Part shown: piece after piece, positions 34,449 to 46,817 of the stretch
Position numbering within the stretch: position 1 is the stretch's first letter
Layout of the letters: the number at the start of each line of letters is the position of its first letter
DNA from: Diphasiastrum complanatum
Taxonomy: Eukaryota; Streptophyta; Lycopodiopsida; Lycopodiales; Lycopodiaceae
DNA length: 64,000 nt
Direction: 5' to 3'
Assembly (NCBI GenBank): GCA_029204225.1
Contig: CM055107.1
Span: 50,013,489-50,077,488 of the forward strand
Program-made: the position numbers and the translations under genes
The notes under the pieces: model-generated
The model's database searches: none
What the model was told of the DNA's origin: nothing
What the model saw: only the letters and a program-made list of their open reading frames with translations

Positions 34449-35748
34449 CGTACAGGGAGTGTACACAGTACAAGGTCGCCGTTGAAGAGAGCTTTGGGAG
34501 AACTATCTTCTGAGAGTTCGAGGCTTTACGGCAGGTTGAAGATGGAAAGAGAAGCACTGATGCATGGTTTCTAATTTATAGAGGCTTGCTAAGCTCAGTA
34601 GAGGGATTATTAACCTGTGTATAGCATCAGACAGGGAACAATTTGGTGAAAAATTGACAATTTCGAAGCCAGCTGAAAATTGAAACCGGACTTGAGGTTA
34701 CGATTTTTATACATAACTGGTGATATCTTCGATGTTTGTGCACCGTTTTGGATGCCGTAATGATAGGAAGGAAGCTAATTACACTGTCAATCAGCCATGG
34801 AGAGATTATGAGGTTTATGTCAGAGATTTGTCTCCAGACAGTTAACCTAGTAGATTTGCGGTAAAAAGGTGAAAAAGCCACTATGTCAAGTTGAGCTAAA
34901 ATCATCGTTTCTCCACGGAATTTCTTGACTGAACACTCTATAGTCATGGATTCAGTAGGGCGACCCTGCTTCAGGCCTCAGATCGTGCTCAAAACAATCC
35001 ACAGGAGAGCTTGATCTAATGTTTTTGAGAGAAGGGAGGCACGGCCGCAGGCAGGGAAGTCGCGAGCAGTTCGCGCGCCCAACGCGATGAAGAACTCATT
35101 GTACCGAAGTTCTTAGCGTATTCAGGGGTTCAGTTCAATGCCCAGATGTACTTTGAACCTTTAGATGAAGTGTCAAGTGAATCAACGGTCCAGAATCTGT
35201 GATGGGAGAGAAATTCGAACCACAAGATTTGGTTCAGCCATTGGATGAGCTTTAAACAGGGTCCTGAAGAATTGAGCTGCATTCAGGCCTTCAACTTCAT
35301 TAAAAAATTTCATACTGAAAGTTGAGCTAGGTCCCTTCACAAGTGAAGTGTGAAGTTTCTTCAAAGTGAAGAAACAGTTCAAAAGCTAGAAAAGTCCCTA
35401 TTTTTGGGTCCTTTGCCCATTTTAACCCAAACGAAAGGCTATAACCTCCAAACAAAGGGCACCCTGACTGTACCTGCAAGTACGGTATAGCAAAATAGAG
35501 CAGTTGCAGTGGAGAAAGTGTTCGGAGTACGCCAGAAGTAGTTTCACCATTCCACTGGGCACGTTGTTGGGAATTGACAACTGAGTGCATTTTGGAAGGC
35601 GACGTCGATTTGGCTTTCAAATTGGTGGAAAAGCGGCGAGTGGCCTGGTAAGAAAAAAAGTGCAGGTCATTATTTTCAACTTCTGACATCATTGTTGGCC
35701 TCGACATACTGTTCTTAGCCTAAGGCAGAAGTTTTAAGCAGTTTTGCA
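34449..35748 (+). other. copia-2 leader
   Basis: About 1.3 kb without a plus-strand frame of note. This is long for a copia leader and unrelated to the sequence upstream of gag in copia-1. A minus-strand frame at 35327-35707 has no recognisable domain. Confidence 0.6.
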
Positions 35749-36696
35749 ATGGCAAACATGGGAGAGTCCATTTTGAGTGAAAGTAGCAAATTGGACGGAA
35801 TTTCCAACTATGTAGTGTGGAAATTCAAAATGAAAAACATATTGATGGAGAAAGATGTGTGGGAAGTCGTCATAGGTGATAAGAGAAGGCCACCAAATGA
35901 AGCAGACAGCAAAGTGTTCGACAAAAAGATGAGGAAAGCTTTGACCTTCATTAACTTGTCAGTGAAGGATCACATCATTACCCACATTTGTGATGCTATT
36001 ACACCCAGACAGGCATGGGATGTGCTAAAGGAGCAGTTCGAGACGTCAAATCCGTCAAGAATCATGTTTCTAAAGTCGAAGTTGAATAGTGCCTGCATGG
36101 AGCAAGGAGAGCACATTCAGACGTACATGACCAGAATCAAGACAATGAGAGATGAACTGCATTCTATTAGAGAACGCATACGTGATGTGGAGCTGGTGCA
36201 TAATGCATTATGCGGCATTGCAGAACCCTATCAGATGTTTGTGAGCGGAATAGCATCAAGAGAAAGATTGCCAACCTTTGACGAGCTCACAGGAACCTTG
36301 ATGCAGGAAGAGCAATGACGAGAAATGGTGAAAGCTAGACGTCAAAATACTGATGATCAGGCACTTGTGACACACCAAAAACAAGGCAAGGGCAAGGGCA
36401 AGAAGAAGACTAAACAGCAATTTTCCAAGTCTCAGGAGGATGAGGGATCTTCCAGCAAAACTAAGAAGAAAGGCAAGTGCTTCCATTGTGGTAAAAAGGG
36501 CCACTAGAAGAGTGAATGTCGCAAATTCCTGGCGGAACAAGGCAAGGGGAAACCAAAACAAGCAAGTAACCTTGTCGATCAGGGTGAGACTGAAGACTCT
36601 AGCATCTTCATATCTGCATTGTCATCTAATCAAGATAATCAAGCATGGTATATTGACTCAGGAGCCACAAGACACATGACAGGTAACAAGAACTGA
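35749..36696 (+). pseudogene. copia-2 gag, CCHC knuckle and protease
   Basis: Gag starts at ATG 35749 (MANMGESILSESSKLDG) and is open for 189 codons to a TGA at about 36316, where copia-1 has arginine (CGA). This fits deamination of a methylated CpG. The knuckle reads CFHCGKKGH and is then broken by a TAG where copia-1 has tryptophan. The protease motif DSGATRH is present. A TGA follows NKN at about 36694, shared with copia-1. Confidence 0.9.
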
Positions 36697-36705
36697 TTCA
36701 GTAGT

Positions 36706-37740
36706 TTGAAGGCATTGGATAATGGAACACCTGTTTCACAAGCAAATGGTGAGGTGTGCATGATCAAGGGGATAGGCACAGTTTCAATCCAACTACCTGA
36801 TGGCAAAAGCAGGATGATCAGGGAGGTACTTTACGTACCAGGTTTGAAGAAAAATCTTCTTTCTGTTGGAGTCATTACTGATCAGAAGTTGAAAGTAGAA
36901 TTCGCCCATGATCGTTGCTTTGTGAAGGATGCGAACCAAAAGTTCAAAGTTATTGCGAATGGAGTAAGAGAGCTCAATACAAAATTGTACAGGTTGAATG
37001 CCACAATCAAGGGGCAACATGGACTTGTGTCATCCGTTCCTTCGCAAACTGAGTTGTGGCACAAGAGGCTTGGTCACTTGAACTTGGGAAGCCTCAGTTT
37101 GATGAGAAAATTGGAGATGGTAACAGGACTGCCTACAATAGAAGATCACTTGAAATCAATGTGCGAATCTTGTATATATGGGAAGCAGCATCAAGAGAAG
37201 TTCAATAAAGGGGGTGTTGCAAGAGCAAAGAACATCCTGGATTTAATCCACACAGATTTATGAGGGCCCATGAGGACAATGTCCTTAGGAAAAGCCTTAT
37301 ATTTCATGACCTTTATTGATGATATGTCACGTAAGATGTGGATCTACTACTTGAAGAAGAAATCAGATGCTTTTGATAACTTCAAGAACTTCAAAAACTT
37401 GGTCGAAAATCAGACAGGTAAGAAGATCAAAGTCCTAAGATCAAATAAAGTGTGAGTATAAGTCTAATGACTTCAATGATCTTTGTGATCAATGTGGTAT
37501 AAAAAGACCATTTACGCAAGCTCATACTTCTGCTCTCAATGGTGTAGCTGAGCGCAACAATCATACGATTGTGGAAAGTGCCAGATCTATGCTAGCTGAG
37601 ATGAAATTACCAAAAGATTTTTGGTCAGAAGCATGTAGCACGGCAGTCTATCTTCAAAATAGAAGTCCTACCATTGCCATACCAAAAATTACACCTGAGG
37701 AAGCATTCACAAAGAAGAAGCCAAAGGTGAACCACTTGAG
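36706..37740 (+). pseudogene. copia-2 integrase
   Basis: HHCC zinc site (HKRLGHLN...CESC) and, unlike copia-1, an intact first catalytic aspartate (IHTDL), but a TGA follows at once (37261) in place of the cysteine codon. The block around the second aspartate is damaged (VLRSNKV, then a frameshift near 37446). Downstream the frame resumes with NGVAERNN, holding the catalytic glutamate, and runs open from 37571. Confidence 0.9.
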
Positions 37741-39219
37741 AATCTTTGGATGTAAGGCCTTTGTACATATTCCTAAGGAAGAAAGACATAAACTTGATGT
37801 AAAAGCTATCAAGTGCATATTCCTAGGATATGATGATCGCGTGAAGGGCTATAGATGTTTTGATCCAGTCGAAAACAAAATCCTTATAAGCCGAGATGTT
37901 ATCTTTGATGAATCCAAGACGTATGAAGACAAAGATGCTAAGAAGATAGACATATCCAGTAGGAAAAATGGCATAGTGAGGATACCACCTGATGATGATC
38001 CATTCAATGACCTTCCGAGTGATGAACATGAGGATACATCTCAAGATACTACTACTCAACCTCAAGAAACAAGTTGGAGAGGTAGGGACAAACCTTTTGG
38101 TGCAAGAAGGATTGAAATTGCAGGTGACAAATGCAAGGAGAAGGATGTACCGTGGGATACATTTTCACCAAGAAGCCGATCACCTGACAGAAAGCTCCCT
38201 AAGTGGTTTGAGAGATTGATGGAGAGCCGCGATATAGATGACTTTCCAGGATCATCTAACCAGGGAGAGCTACAAAGATCAACAAGAGAGAAGATACTAC
38301 CTGAAAGGTATGAAGCAAATTATGCTCTGTTATCCAGCATTATTCAAAGCAAAGAACCTTTGACTTATGGTGAAGCGAAAGATGATGACATTTGGATCAA
38401 GGCCATGGGAGAGGAGATGGAGTCAATTACTAAGCGTAGCACATGGGACTTGGTAGAACCACCAGTTGGCAAGAAACCCATTGGTTGCAAATGGGTATAT
38501 AGAACTAAGTACCATGCAGATGGAAGCATAGCAAAGCACAAATCAAGATTGGTAATCAAAGGGTACGCACAAAATAAAGGCATTGACTATGAGGAGACCT
38601 TTGCGCCGGTGTGTCAGTGGAATACTCTACGTCTACTTATTGCTTTAGCTTCACATTTTGGTTGGCCTTTGCATCAGATGGATGTGAAATCTGCTTTTCT
38701 AAATGGTGAGTTATAAGAAGAAGTGTTCATGGATCAAGCTGAAGGCTTTGTAACGAAAGGATAGGAAAATAAAGTATGTCGCTTGAAGAAAGTGCTTTAT
38801 GGTCTTAAACAAGCACCGCGTGTGTGGTATAGCAGGATTGATGCCTACTTTTATTCAAAGGGGATGGTGAGAACACATTCTGATCCAAATCTATATGTCT
38901 TATGCTTTGATGGTATGGTTGCTTTGATTGCTCTTTATGTTGATGACTTGGTTATTATGGGAAATAATCAAGAGATGATAGACATCATCAAGAAAGACCT
39001 CATGGAACAATTTGAGATGACAGATCTCAGCCTGATGCATTATTGCCATGGAGTAGAAGTGTGGCAAAAAGGACATGAAGTGGGTCTAATACATGTGAAG
39101 TATGTCAAAGAGTTGTTGCACAGGTTTAGGTTGAAGGATTGCAAACCAGTAAACACTCCTATTGAACCAGGTAAAAAGCTTTCTAAGCTTGATGAATCAC
39201 AGTCATTTGATGCTACGCT
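37741..39219 (+). pseudogene. copia-2 reverse transcriptase
   Basis: Integrase C-terminal block (HLRIFGCKAFVHIP), acidic linker, then RT with GCKWVYRTKYHADG, QMDVKSAFLNG and an intact YVDD box (LYVDDLVIMGNN). A TAA interrupts after LNGEL (38714) and the TAG before ENKVC (38762-38764) is the same as in copia-1. The frame is otherwise open for 381 codons from 37571, so decay is patchy. Confidence 0.9.
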
Positions 39220-39906
39220 ATATAGACAGTTAGTAGGGAGCTTGATTTACCTTACCACAACTAGACCAGATATATGCTGAGCTTGATTTACCTTACCACA
39301 ACTAGACCAGATATATGCTATGTTGTTGGCATTGTAAGTCAGTTTATGGCAGCACCTACGGAAACGCATTGGAAAGCAGCTAAACGCATTTTGCATTATG
39401 TGAAAGGTACTTCAGAGTACAGCTTGATTTACAGGAAGCATGATAGTTTACCTGAGTTGTGTGGCTATGTGGATGCGGACTGGGGAGGTGACTATGATGA
39501 TCGTAGATCCACCACAGGATATATATTCCAGTTTTGTGGTGATTGCTTTTCCTGGTCTAGTAAGAAGCAAAGTACAATTGCTCTTTCCACCACAGAAGCA
39601 GAGTATAAGGCAATGCGTATTGCTGCACAAGAAGCTATATGGTTGAGACAAATCTTGGAAGAGATTGGCATGAAGTAGAAAAATCCCACAACTTTACATA
39701 GCGACATTCAGAGTGGCATTCAGCTAGCAAAGAATCCAGTGTTCCATGCAAGAACTAAACACATTGAGATTCAATATCACTTCATATGTGAAAGGCTGCT
39801 AAGTCGTGAAATTCATGTTGTTCATTGTAGCACAGAAGAACAACTAGCTGATATTTTCACTAAGACAATTACTAGAGAAAAGTTTGATAAGCTTAGATGT
39901 ATATGA
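39220..39906 (+). pseudogene. copia-2 RNase H
   Basis: Begins at YLTTTRPDIC, which is duplicated by a 41-base tandem repeat that shifts the frame. The second part is open (39274-39678) with VDADWGGDYDD, KKQSTIALSTTEAEYKAM and EAIWLRQILEEIG. It stops at a TAG after GMK, followed by the degraded SGIQLAKNPVFHARTKHIEI and EEQLADIFTK blocks. Confidence 0.88.
39239..39320 (+). repeat. 41 bp tandem duplication in copia-2 RNase H
   Basis: AGCTTGATTTACCTTACC is repeated at 39239 and 39280. It is absent from copia-1. The length is not a multiple of three. Confidence 0.95.
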
Positions 39907-39924
39907 CTGTATAAAAAGTGACTC

Positions 39925-39939
39925 AACTTTAAGGGAGAG
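39925..39939 (+). other. copia-2 polypurine tract
   Basis: AACTTTAAGGGAGAG directly before the 3' LTR. The AAGGGAGAG core is also present in copia-1. Confidence 0.8.
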
Positions 39940-40214
39940 TGTTAGAATTAAAGTTAGAATCAATGTGTTACTGTAAGTGGGTCCTATCAGTGGATAAGGA
40001 TCAGTTGGCCTCGCCACGAGGCAAGTCGATGGGACACGCGTCCCGCCAACGGCAACCTGGGTCATGCATGGGTTGCCTGAGTGAACAACTATATGTACAA
40101 TGTAATTTCATTTTGAGAAATACAGTTGCTATGTGAGCTTGCTGAGGAGAGTGATTTTCAGTCTGTGCTACTGTGTAGCATGATATGTGTTCCTGTGCAA
40201 AGCAAATTCTAAGT
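39940..40214 (+). repeat. copia-2 3' LTR
   Basis: 275 bases from TGTTAGAATT to AAATTCTAAGT, followed by the candidate target duplication AGAAA. Confidence 0.88.
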
Positions 40215-40219
40215 AGAAA

Positions 40220-42319
40220 GCCAAATACTTCTTCCTCCATTTACATGGGACTTCACTATGGTATCATATTCCACACATATGACTTTATAATAAACACATG
40301 TAATATAGAAGACCCTTAAAAAACTATGGGATTATTTAAGCAAAGATTAAAGGAAATTAGAATCATAGATATTCACATAATGCATGCATATATATGTCTA
40401 TCTTCACAATGCATTCGTGTGTTCTCAAAATAGTTTTGCATTGAGAAAGCCATAAAAACACATGGAAAAATTATGTCTTGTTTAAGTTAACACATATGTC
40501 ATCATTCGTGTAATGCACACAAATATGTATTTATAGTAAATGCATGTATCTCCAATATATACTTCCTATCCATTCTAGGCCCAACTCTCATTGCGACTCA
40601 ATTTGAAATTCGGTTCCCTTCACTTTGAGACTGGTAGAGACTAGATACTAGTGACTAGGGATTTAATTGAAGTGTGTTTAGGATCAATTTGGCGCTTGGG
40701 AGAGCCTAGAGACTAGAGAGCAGGGATTAGAGTAGAGATTAGCAATCTAGTTGAATTGTTTTCCCTCCATTTTTTAACTGGGACAAATTTGAGAATAGTG
40801 ATCGGAGAAACTTGCGATCAATTTCAAATTTCTGCAATCTAGATCATGCTGCTACGACAAGGCACAATAGAAGTGACAAGATCATACAGGCAGAAGATAG
40901 GAGACATGATCCGTCGGGCACAAAAGTAGCAAAAATAAGTGAAAGTGCAGGGAATGAAGAACTTTATTCATCTGCAAGATAGTGCAAGGAATATCAAAAG
41001 TGTGAGGATTTGTTCAGATCCGAAGCAGCTTTCATGACAATTCTAGGCACAGGAAACTAGATGGTCAAGAAAGGCAACAAACATACGAATCGATTTACAA
41101 CAATAATTTCAAGCAACTAATCTACCTCATAACAAGAGCAAGAATCGGCAACAAGGAATAGGCAGAACAGAAGTGACAAGATCATATAGGAGGCACAAGA
41201 GAAGCCACAAGAGGAAAATGTAGTAGAACTACAAGGATTTTAGTGTGATAGTAGTTTGCAGCATTTGTTTGGCAGTTTGTAGCTGATTTTTAGGAGTTGT
41301 AGCAAATTCGCAGTACATGTAGCCACATGATATGTAAACTCGTCTAGCACGAGCAGCCTAGTAGATTATCCCATAATGTCAATTCTTCAAAAAAATAGTA
41401 AAACTAATAATGTTTCCTCTTGTTGCGTGCTTGTGGGTGTGTAAACCCCATGCCCAAGATTGTGTGGCCTTGAGAATTTGAGTCCGTGCAAATTTCAAGG
41501 TGATCAAATTCCATGAAACAGGTTAAATTCTATTCAAGCTTTTGAAATAGGCAAGCTCTAGGTAGCCCAGCCATGCGACGAAAAAATGACTAGGCTGGGC
41601 CCAAACGACAAGGACATGTGAGTGCATGACAACATTGCATGTGTGTGTGCTATTTGAATGGGGATGACCCTAATATATTAGGAGAACAACTCTAGGGGCA
41701 GGACCCAATATTTAGCTACATACTTGCATACACTCTAGAGGTATTCTTGACCGAAGTGGCATTTGCCTAGATCGGGTTGGCTAGATCATTTTGGTGTACA
41801 TTCTATTACCATGTCCTTCATTGATGGACATAAATGAGTATTGTGCTCCAATTGGGATGTTGCTCTGATCGGACTAAGAGTACGATTGTGCATTTCCTTT
41901 AATTTAGAATCCTAATTTGGGTGGTGGAATTAAGTTAGAACTATCTTCAACTGGAGTTGGGATCTAGGCATTTTGAATAATGTTATCTTTGTATTCTGCA
42001 ACCCAATCACTACTAGAAATTGATCATTGCTCGAGTTGGAGTATGTTTATTGATGAACAGTCTATTGTTGTGTTATGCCATCTAAGTCCACCCATGGCAA
42101 ATTTGCAATGTCATGAGTCCTCAAACATTAGGTCTATTTTGTGTGAAGCATTCAACATCCAAGAAAAATAGAGATATGTCTCATTGACAAACTTTTTGAT
42201 TGCAAAACATTTAACACATTGTCAATGGTAGTTTTGTCGAAGATGCTTGGTGTAGTGGGCTATTTCCTATCCTGGCCTCAATCCTAGATCCAAGCACACA
42301 GGCATCAAGGATATCAAGT
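40220..42319. other. unassigned DNA
   Basis: No domain recognised. 40640-40750 repeats AGAGACTAGA-like words. 40860-41220 repeats AGAAGTGACAAGATCATA twice about 300 bases apart. It may be a decayed transposon, but nothing is diagnostic. Confidence 0.35.
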
Positions 42320-42965
42320 ATGTTATTATGCAGGGGTTTGTTCTCATGAGATCAATAGCGTATTTTATAATCAAGCACGTGCATATGATCCACATCTAAC
42401 ACTATATCCATTAACACTAAATCCACAATGATAGAAACTCGACCTTCTCTCTCTCACAAAAAGTATAAGAACATTCAATCCCAGTAAGCATCAAATCCAA
42501 CAACTAGCAAACACTAAGAAAGCATAAGAGATGGAGGAAGAAAGATAGAGAGCAAGGACATTCTTGATCCATTCCATAAGAGGGCCAACCTGCTTGTATT
42601 GAAATGAAGAGAGAACATGTACAATGATTTGAAATTACCACTTATATAGTGGATTGGAGGGTCTTGGCCTCAATTCCGCCTCCCTAGCTTTTCAAATTTG
42701 AAAATGAGTGGGAACCCAATTTGGAATGAACCAATTTGAAATTGAATTTTGTAGGGAACCCCTATTTTATTCACTAACTTGACTTTTGGGCCTTGCGACG
42801 TTAAAAGTCCCGCAAAAAGGCCTAAAGTCCTTTTATTAACTTTCTAATTAATCAAATCTCTATGTGATCATCGGGTTGGACTTACACACGTAGGGTGCCA
42901 AATCCCTCTCACTTATTAACTAGGGTTAGGATTACCTTGGGATTTGCAAACCCTCCAATAGTATC
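42320..42965 (-). repeat. candidate solo LTR
   Basis: Read on the minus strand: a PPT-like GGTGGGGGA, then TATTGGAGGGTTTGCAAATC (a typical copia LTR opening, TGTTGGAGGG, with one change). Next come a CTATATAAGTGG TATA box and a tail with TTGTACATGTTCTC and TTTCAATACAAG. The proposed end is near CCCCTGCA. No coding sequence of a host element adjoins, and no target duplication was seen. Confidence 0.35.
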
Positions 42966-43782
42966 CCCCACCAAAACTGGTCGTGGTCCCATGACACCTC
43001 GCGAGATTTTTTACTTGGGGCTTTGGTTGGGGAAGCAATTTATGCATATCCTGCCAAAGGCTCAGGATGAAACTTTTCTTTCCATTTAGAGTACATCAGT
43101 TGCTGCTTCACTTTCACCATCCATGGGTCCTCTTCCTCAGATTGATGTTGCTTTGGATTTATAGATGGTTGCTGCGTGCGTTGCACCTATATGCCTTGAT
43201 TCACAGATATCGTATACAGTGGTCATTCCTATTTTCATTGATATTGAGGCCATATACCTTGGTGGTATTTCTACTATTGCTTTTGCACATACCTTAGATA
43301 GCCCTCCTGGTTTGGTGGTTGGTGCAATACCTTCTCCATTGGTCTCTATATCTCTATCTCTTGAGTTCGTTATGGCCGATGTTCCTGCTGATTTCTATGG
43401 GGTTCTTCACAGCTCAACGTTTGATGGCTCCCTAGCTATTGGTAATCAGGTTGTATCTTCTTTCACTTTACTCCATGGATATTTGCACCTTAGCCCTCCT
43501 GGTTTAGTGGTTGGTGCAATACCTTCTCCATTGGTCTCTATATCTCTATCTCTTGAGTCCATTATGGTCAATGTTCCTACTGATTTCTATTGGGTTCTTC
43601 ATGGGTCAACGTTTGATGGCTCCCTAGCTATTGGTGATCAGGTTGTATCTTCTTTCGCTTTACTCCATGAATCTCTGCTTGAGGTTTCTGATCTGCCTCA
43701 TGATATTTCTACGGTTCCTGACATGATTCATGCACCTTTGGCCCTTACCGTTACACATTTTCCATCCGAGGATATTTGCTAG
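42895..43782 (+). pseudogene. broken ORF with 64-residue internal duplication, unrecognised
   Basis: One plus-strand frame of about 296 codons interrupted by two TAG codons (about 43087 and 43162). The last 205 codons (43165-43782) are open. It contains two in-frame tandem units of 192 bases (43301-43492 and 43493-43684), each reading SPPGLVVGAIPSPLVSISL, then a DF-(Y)-VLH and STFDGSLAIG block and VVSSF-LLH. The units differ by several residues, and both kept the frame. Hydrophobic but without a clear signal peptide or helix pattern. It starts beside the candidate solo LTR. I do not recognise the family. Confidence 0.4.
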
Positions 43783-43904
43783 ATGGTCACTATTACTTAT
43801 GTAGGATATTTATTTGTTGGGATCTTTCTATCTGAGTATACGAGCATCCTTCAATCTCCTTGTGTTTTTACATATAGGTTTGCTGCAGTCCATATTGGTA
43901 GTAT

Positions 43905-44217
43905 ACACTTTAATCATGACTAGTATTCAAAATTATTACGACTAGTATTCACAATAATTATGATCAATATCTAAGTTATTAGCTTTACAATATTCGCAAG
44001 TTTGGATAATTTTCGCCAACCATCAATCATGCAATCTTCCAGACGCATCTCTAAAAAGTCAATCAAATCTTCATCCAATATATGAAAGACATTTTGTATA
44101 TATCATGCAAAACAAGACACTATTAGATACAATAAATATATTTTGACAAAGAAATTACCAAAATATATTCTCAATTGTCATATTTGATCAGTCAAGCATG
44201 CGAGAGCACAATACGAA
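43905..44217. repeat. dispersed inverted repeat, partner of 55880-56240
   Basis: Reverse complement of 55880-56240, sharing for example ATATATCATGCAAAACAAGAC and TCTAAGTTATTAGCTTT. In both places it lies next to CACTA-derived DNA. Confidence 0.75.
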
Positions 44218-45469
44218 GGAGAAAAAACTAGAACATGTGAAATCAAGCATGCATCATCTTTTAAGTCTCCTACTCACATACATGATTACTATAATCTCGA
44301 TGTTCACAATTAAGCATGCAATAGCCAATTAAAGTTGTTTTTTGTTCTCTCTATGCATGCATGCTATGTTATTTTTTGCATGTAATAAATTGATCCAAGA
44401 AAGCATACTACATTTCAACACACTAAACAACATGTTTGCAATTTAAAAAACATGTGAGATCCCTGTATTTGGAAATGATAAGAGGTTTTTACATCAACTC
44501 ATACGGGAACAAAATCAAAGAAAACCTACATGTGCAAAATTTGAGATTTCAACATTTGGAAGACTTCACTTGGAATGCCTAACATCCAAGCCCTAGCTTT
44601 AAAAGCCCTAATAGCCAAGCCAAGCCTTAAAAGTTTAGACCACCACCACATTTTGGCCATCAATGTTGACTTTCTTTTAATACCAACCTCGAAAAATAGT
44701 TACATAGTAATACCTTTGCAAAGCAAGGCCAAAAATTGCAACTTTTCAGAATTTTTAAAAATTGGTCGACAATGCTAAATTTTATTTCCCTAGAAATTTT
44801 CCAATCAATTCAAAATCTCAATTTGAATTTCCTCGATACAAATCTCATAGGAACTATTGGATTAAGATTAGGATACACGTGCATGCAACCCAAGGTAAGA
44901 TAACTAGGCACTTGAGTATGAATATAAGTAGTTTTCAAAATCTCCTCATTGGTAATATTCAAAAGGTGTTGAAAAAAAATCAAAACACCTCAAATACATC
45001 AAATAAAAATTAGCAACATTTGCATAAGAAAGTCGACTGAAAGCAACAACTATATGAACTATCATATCCTACATCCTTACAATGTGTTTCACAAAAAAAA
45101 TCAACACATTGATGCGCTAGTAGAATGAATTACCTTGACCTATACATGAGCTTGCATGTAGATTCCTTTTCTGGTGGCTTGGTTGTTGGAAGGACAAAGG
45201 TTTTTACAAGTGTTGCTGGAATTGAAATCCGTTCAACAACATATGCACATCTCCAGTCCCATGACCTCCATCTTACTCAAAAACTCATGTTTCAGGCTCT
45301 AAAAAAGCCTCCTCTTTTTTAAAATCAAATATTGACTTATAAATAGTATCTATATATGTGATACAATTGCTTGAGTATACACACAATATACATTTTTTGC
45401 AGTATACTTAAAATCAATTGATTGACAACAAACAAGCATAGACATCTTGAAGACAAAAAAGAAATGTAC
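44218..45469 (-). repeat. CACTA gene intron, dispersed copy C
   Basis: 44218-45110 matches the intron part of the 6.3-9.9 kb tandem copies (for example GGAACTATTGGATTAAGATT and AGTCTCCTACTCACATA) but has a single 235-base unit. It begins at the GTACAT donor of the DUF4216 exon (45469) and is cut off at 44218 before the terminal exon. 45230-45320 also occurs in D1 and D2. Confidence 0.7.
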
Positions 45470-45682
45470 CTGCCGACATTGTTGGGAAAAAACAAATCTA
45501 TCTCTTTGATATGTCCAAAGCTTTGTGGAGTCAATGACAAAATAACCATTCTCATCTTTCTTGACAGTTGCATTGGGACCATTGCAAATAACTTTGAACC
45601 ATTTGACATCAAATATGAAAAAGTTGAATCCCCTAATTCCAGCTTCGAGGATGTCATTGATTGTCCCACCAAATCAAGTTAA
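45470..45682 (-). pseudogene. CACTA transposase DUF4216 exon (N-terminal half)
   Basis: Minus-strand frame: FGGTINDILEAGIRGF, FIFDVKWFKV, GYFVIDSTKLWTYQRD and RFVFSQQCRQ, in the order typical of DUF4216 of plant En/Spm transposons (xGxIxDIxEL...FKCxWF...F...PFxLAxQAxQVF). A TGA lies just before it. The frame ends at a GT donor (45469) in phase 0. The downstream half of the domain is the exon at 6312-6641 and 7970-8299, which starts in phase 0 with VFFQ. Confidence 0.75.
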
Positions 45683-45799
45683 GAAGAGAGTAAATTGGTG
45701 TCAGCCGTACCTGCTCAACCTGCATGGGTAAAATTTGCTATGACTCTACACACAACAACAAATAACTATTGTTTGCCACACTCATAGCCACACAAACAA

Positions 45800-46290
45800 C
45801 ACATGATGCATTGCAGACCAATTTGGTTTCACGTGGCAAATCGCGTGGCAACAAGCGTGGCAATGGCCACGTGGCACAGCCACATGTGGCTAAGCCACAC
45901 AAGTACAAAATCCAGCACCAGCGTTCCCTCCCGGCGGCAGATTGCTCAAAATTCAAATGCGTGGCACAGCCACACGTGGCACAACCACGCCAAGTCTACT
46001 GGAGAAATTATCGTTGGATTAAATAGGCCATGGCACTACCACGCATGGCAATGTCACACAAATTCTTGGAATTTTGCCACGCGTGGCAATATTCCAAGGA
46101 CAATGATTTTTTATTGCCACGCATGGCAAAAAAAAAAATAGGTGCGTGGCAGTGCCACGTGTGGTAGTGCCACGCCATTTCATTTTTTGTCCATGCGTGG
46201 CAATGAAAAAATCTCTGTCCCTGGAATATTGCCACGCGTGCCAGGAAAAATGAAAGGGCATGGCATTGCCACGTAGTTTTTTTTTCTGCA
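45800..46290. repeat. CCACGCGTGG palindrome cluster, second
   Basis: More than a dozen GCCACG/CGTGGC words, including TTGCCACGCGTGGCAAT, TTGCCACGCATGGCAA and GTGCCACGTGTGGTAGTGC. It lies about 0.5 kb beyond the 3' end of the Ptta-like gene (46818), the same spacing as the 5.4 kb cluster from its transposase exon. Frames on both strands are by-products of the palindromic words. Confidence 0.65.
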
Positions 46291-46817
46291 AAAAAAGAAG
46301 TCGCGGGAACAGACCCATACATTATTTAAGATTTAGTTTTTGAAGCTAAATATATGCTTAGATTTAGATTGATTATGGAAAACATATTGTAACTAATGTG
46401 CATATTGTAATTAATGTGAGTTGATGGTTTTTTAGATTGTATGATAGAGAATGTTACATTTGTTTTTTTTAATTGTAATTAGTACATTACTTAACTTACT
46501 AACTATTTCATGTTGGTGTTGGTGTTGGTGTTGATGTTGATAGGCCATCAAAAGAAGACCAATCACAAGTATAAGCAATCATCAAGGGAGACAATGAGGT
46601 ATGTTTCAATATGCTCGTAAATAAATCATTGTTTGTTTGATTCATTAACTTTTTTGATATCAAAGACAATCATATACAAAATTGATACAAAGACAATCAT
46701 GTACAAAATTACAAAAAACTTTTATACTTATGATAAAGAAAGAGTACATAGATTCGAAAATGGGGTATCAAAAGCCCCAACTTATCTATCACATTACATG
46801 ATAAACTAAATAGATAC
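46291..46817. other. 3' flank of the Ptta-like gene
   Basis: AT-rich. It includes a short TTGGTGTTGGTG trinucleotide-like run (about 46510-46540). No frame of note. Confidence 0.4.

Larger units (their letters stand above)
34162..40214 (+). mobile_element. Ty1/copia retrotransposon, full length but dead (copia-2)
   Basis: Complete structure of about 6.05 kb: two LTRs of 275 bases, a primer-binding site, a leader of about 1.3 kb, the gag-protease-integrase-RT-RNase H order, and a polypurine tract. A candidate 5-base target duplication AGAAA flanks it (34157-34161 and 40215-40219). The two LTRs differ at a modest number of sites (for example CACTGTATT against CAATGTGTT), so the insertion is not recent. 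The coding part has many stops and is not functional. Coding modules match copia-1, but the leader does not. Confidence 0.93.

Noticed and set aside
35327-35707. 126-codon minus-strand frame in the copia-2 leader
   Set aside because: No motif and no counterpart in copia-1. Likely a chance frame.
45769-46322. Overlapping 85-112 codon frames on both strands in the palindrome cluster
   Set aside because: The palindromic CCACGCGTGG words keep frames open on both strands and give Trp/His/Ala-rich nonsense. No domain.
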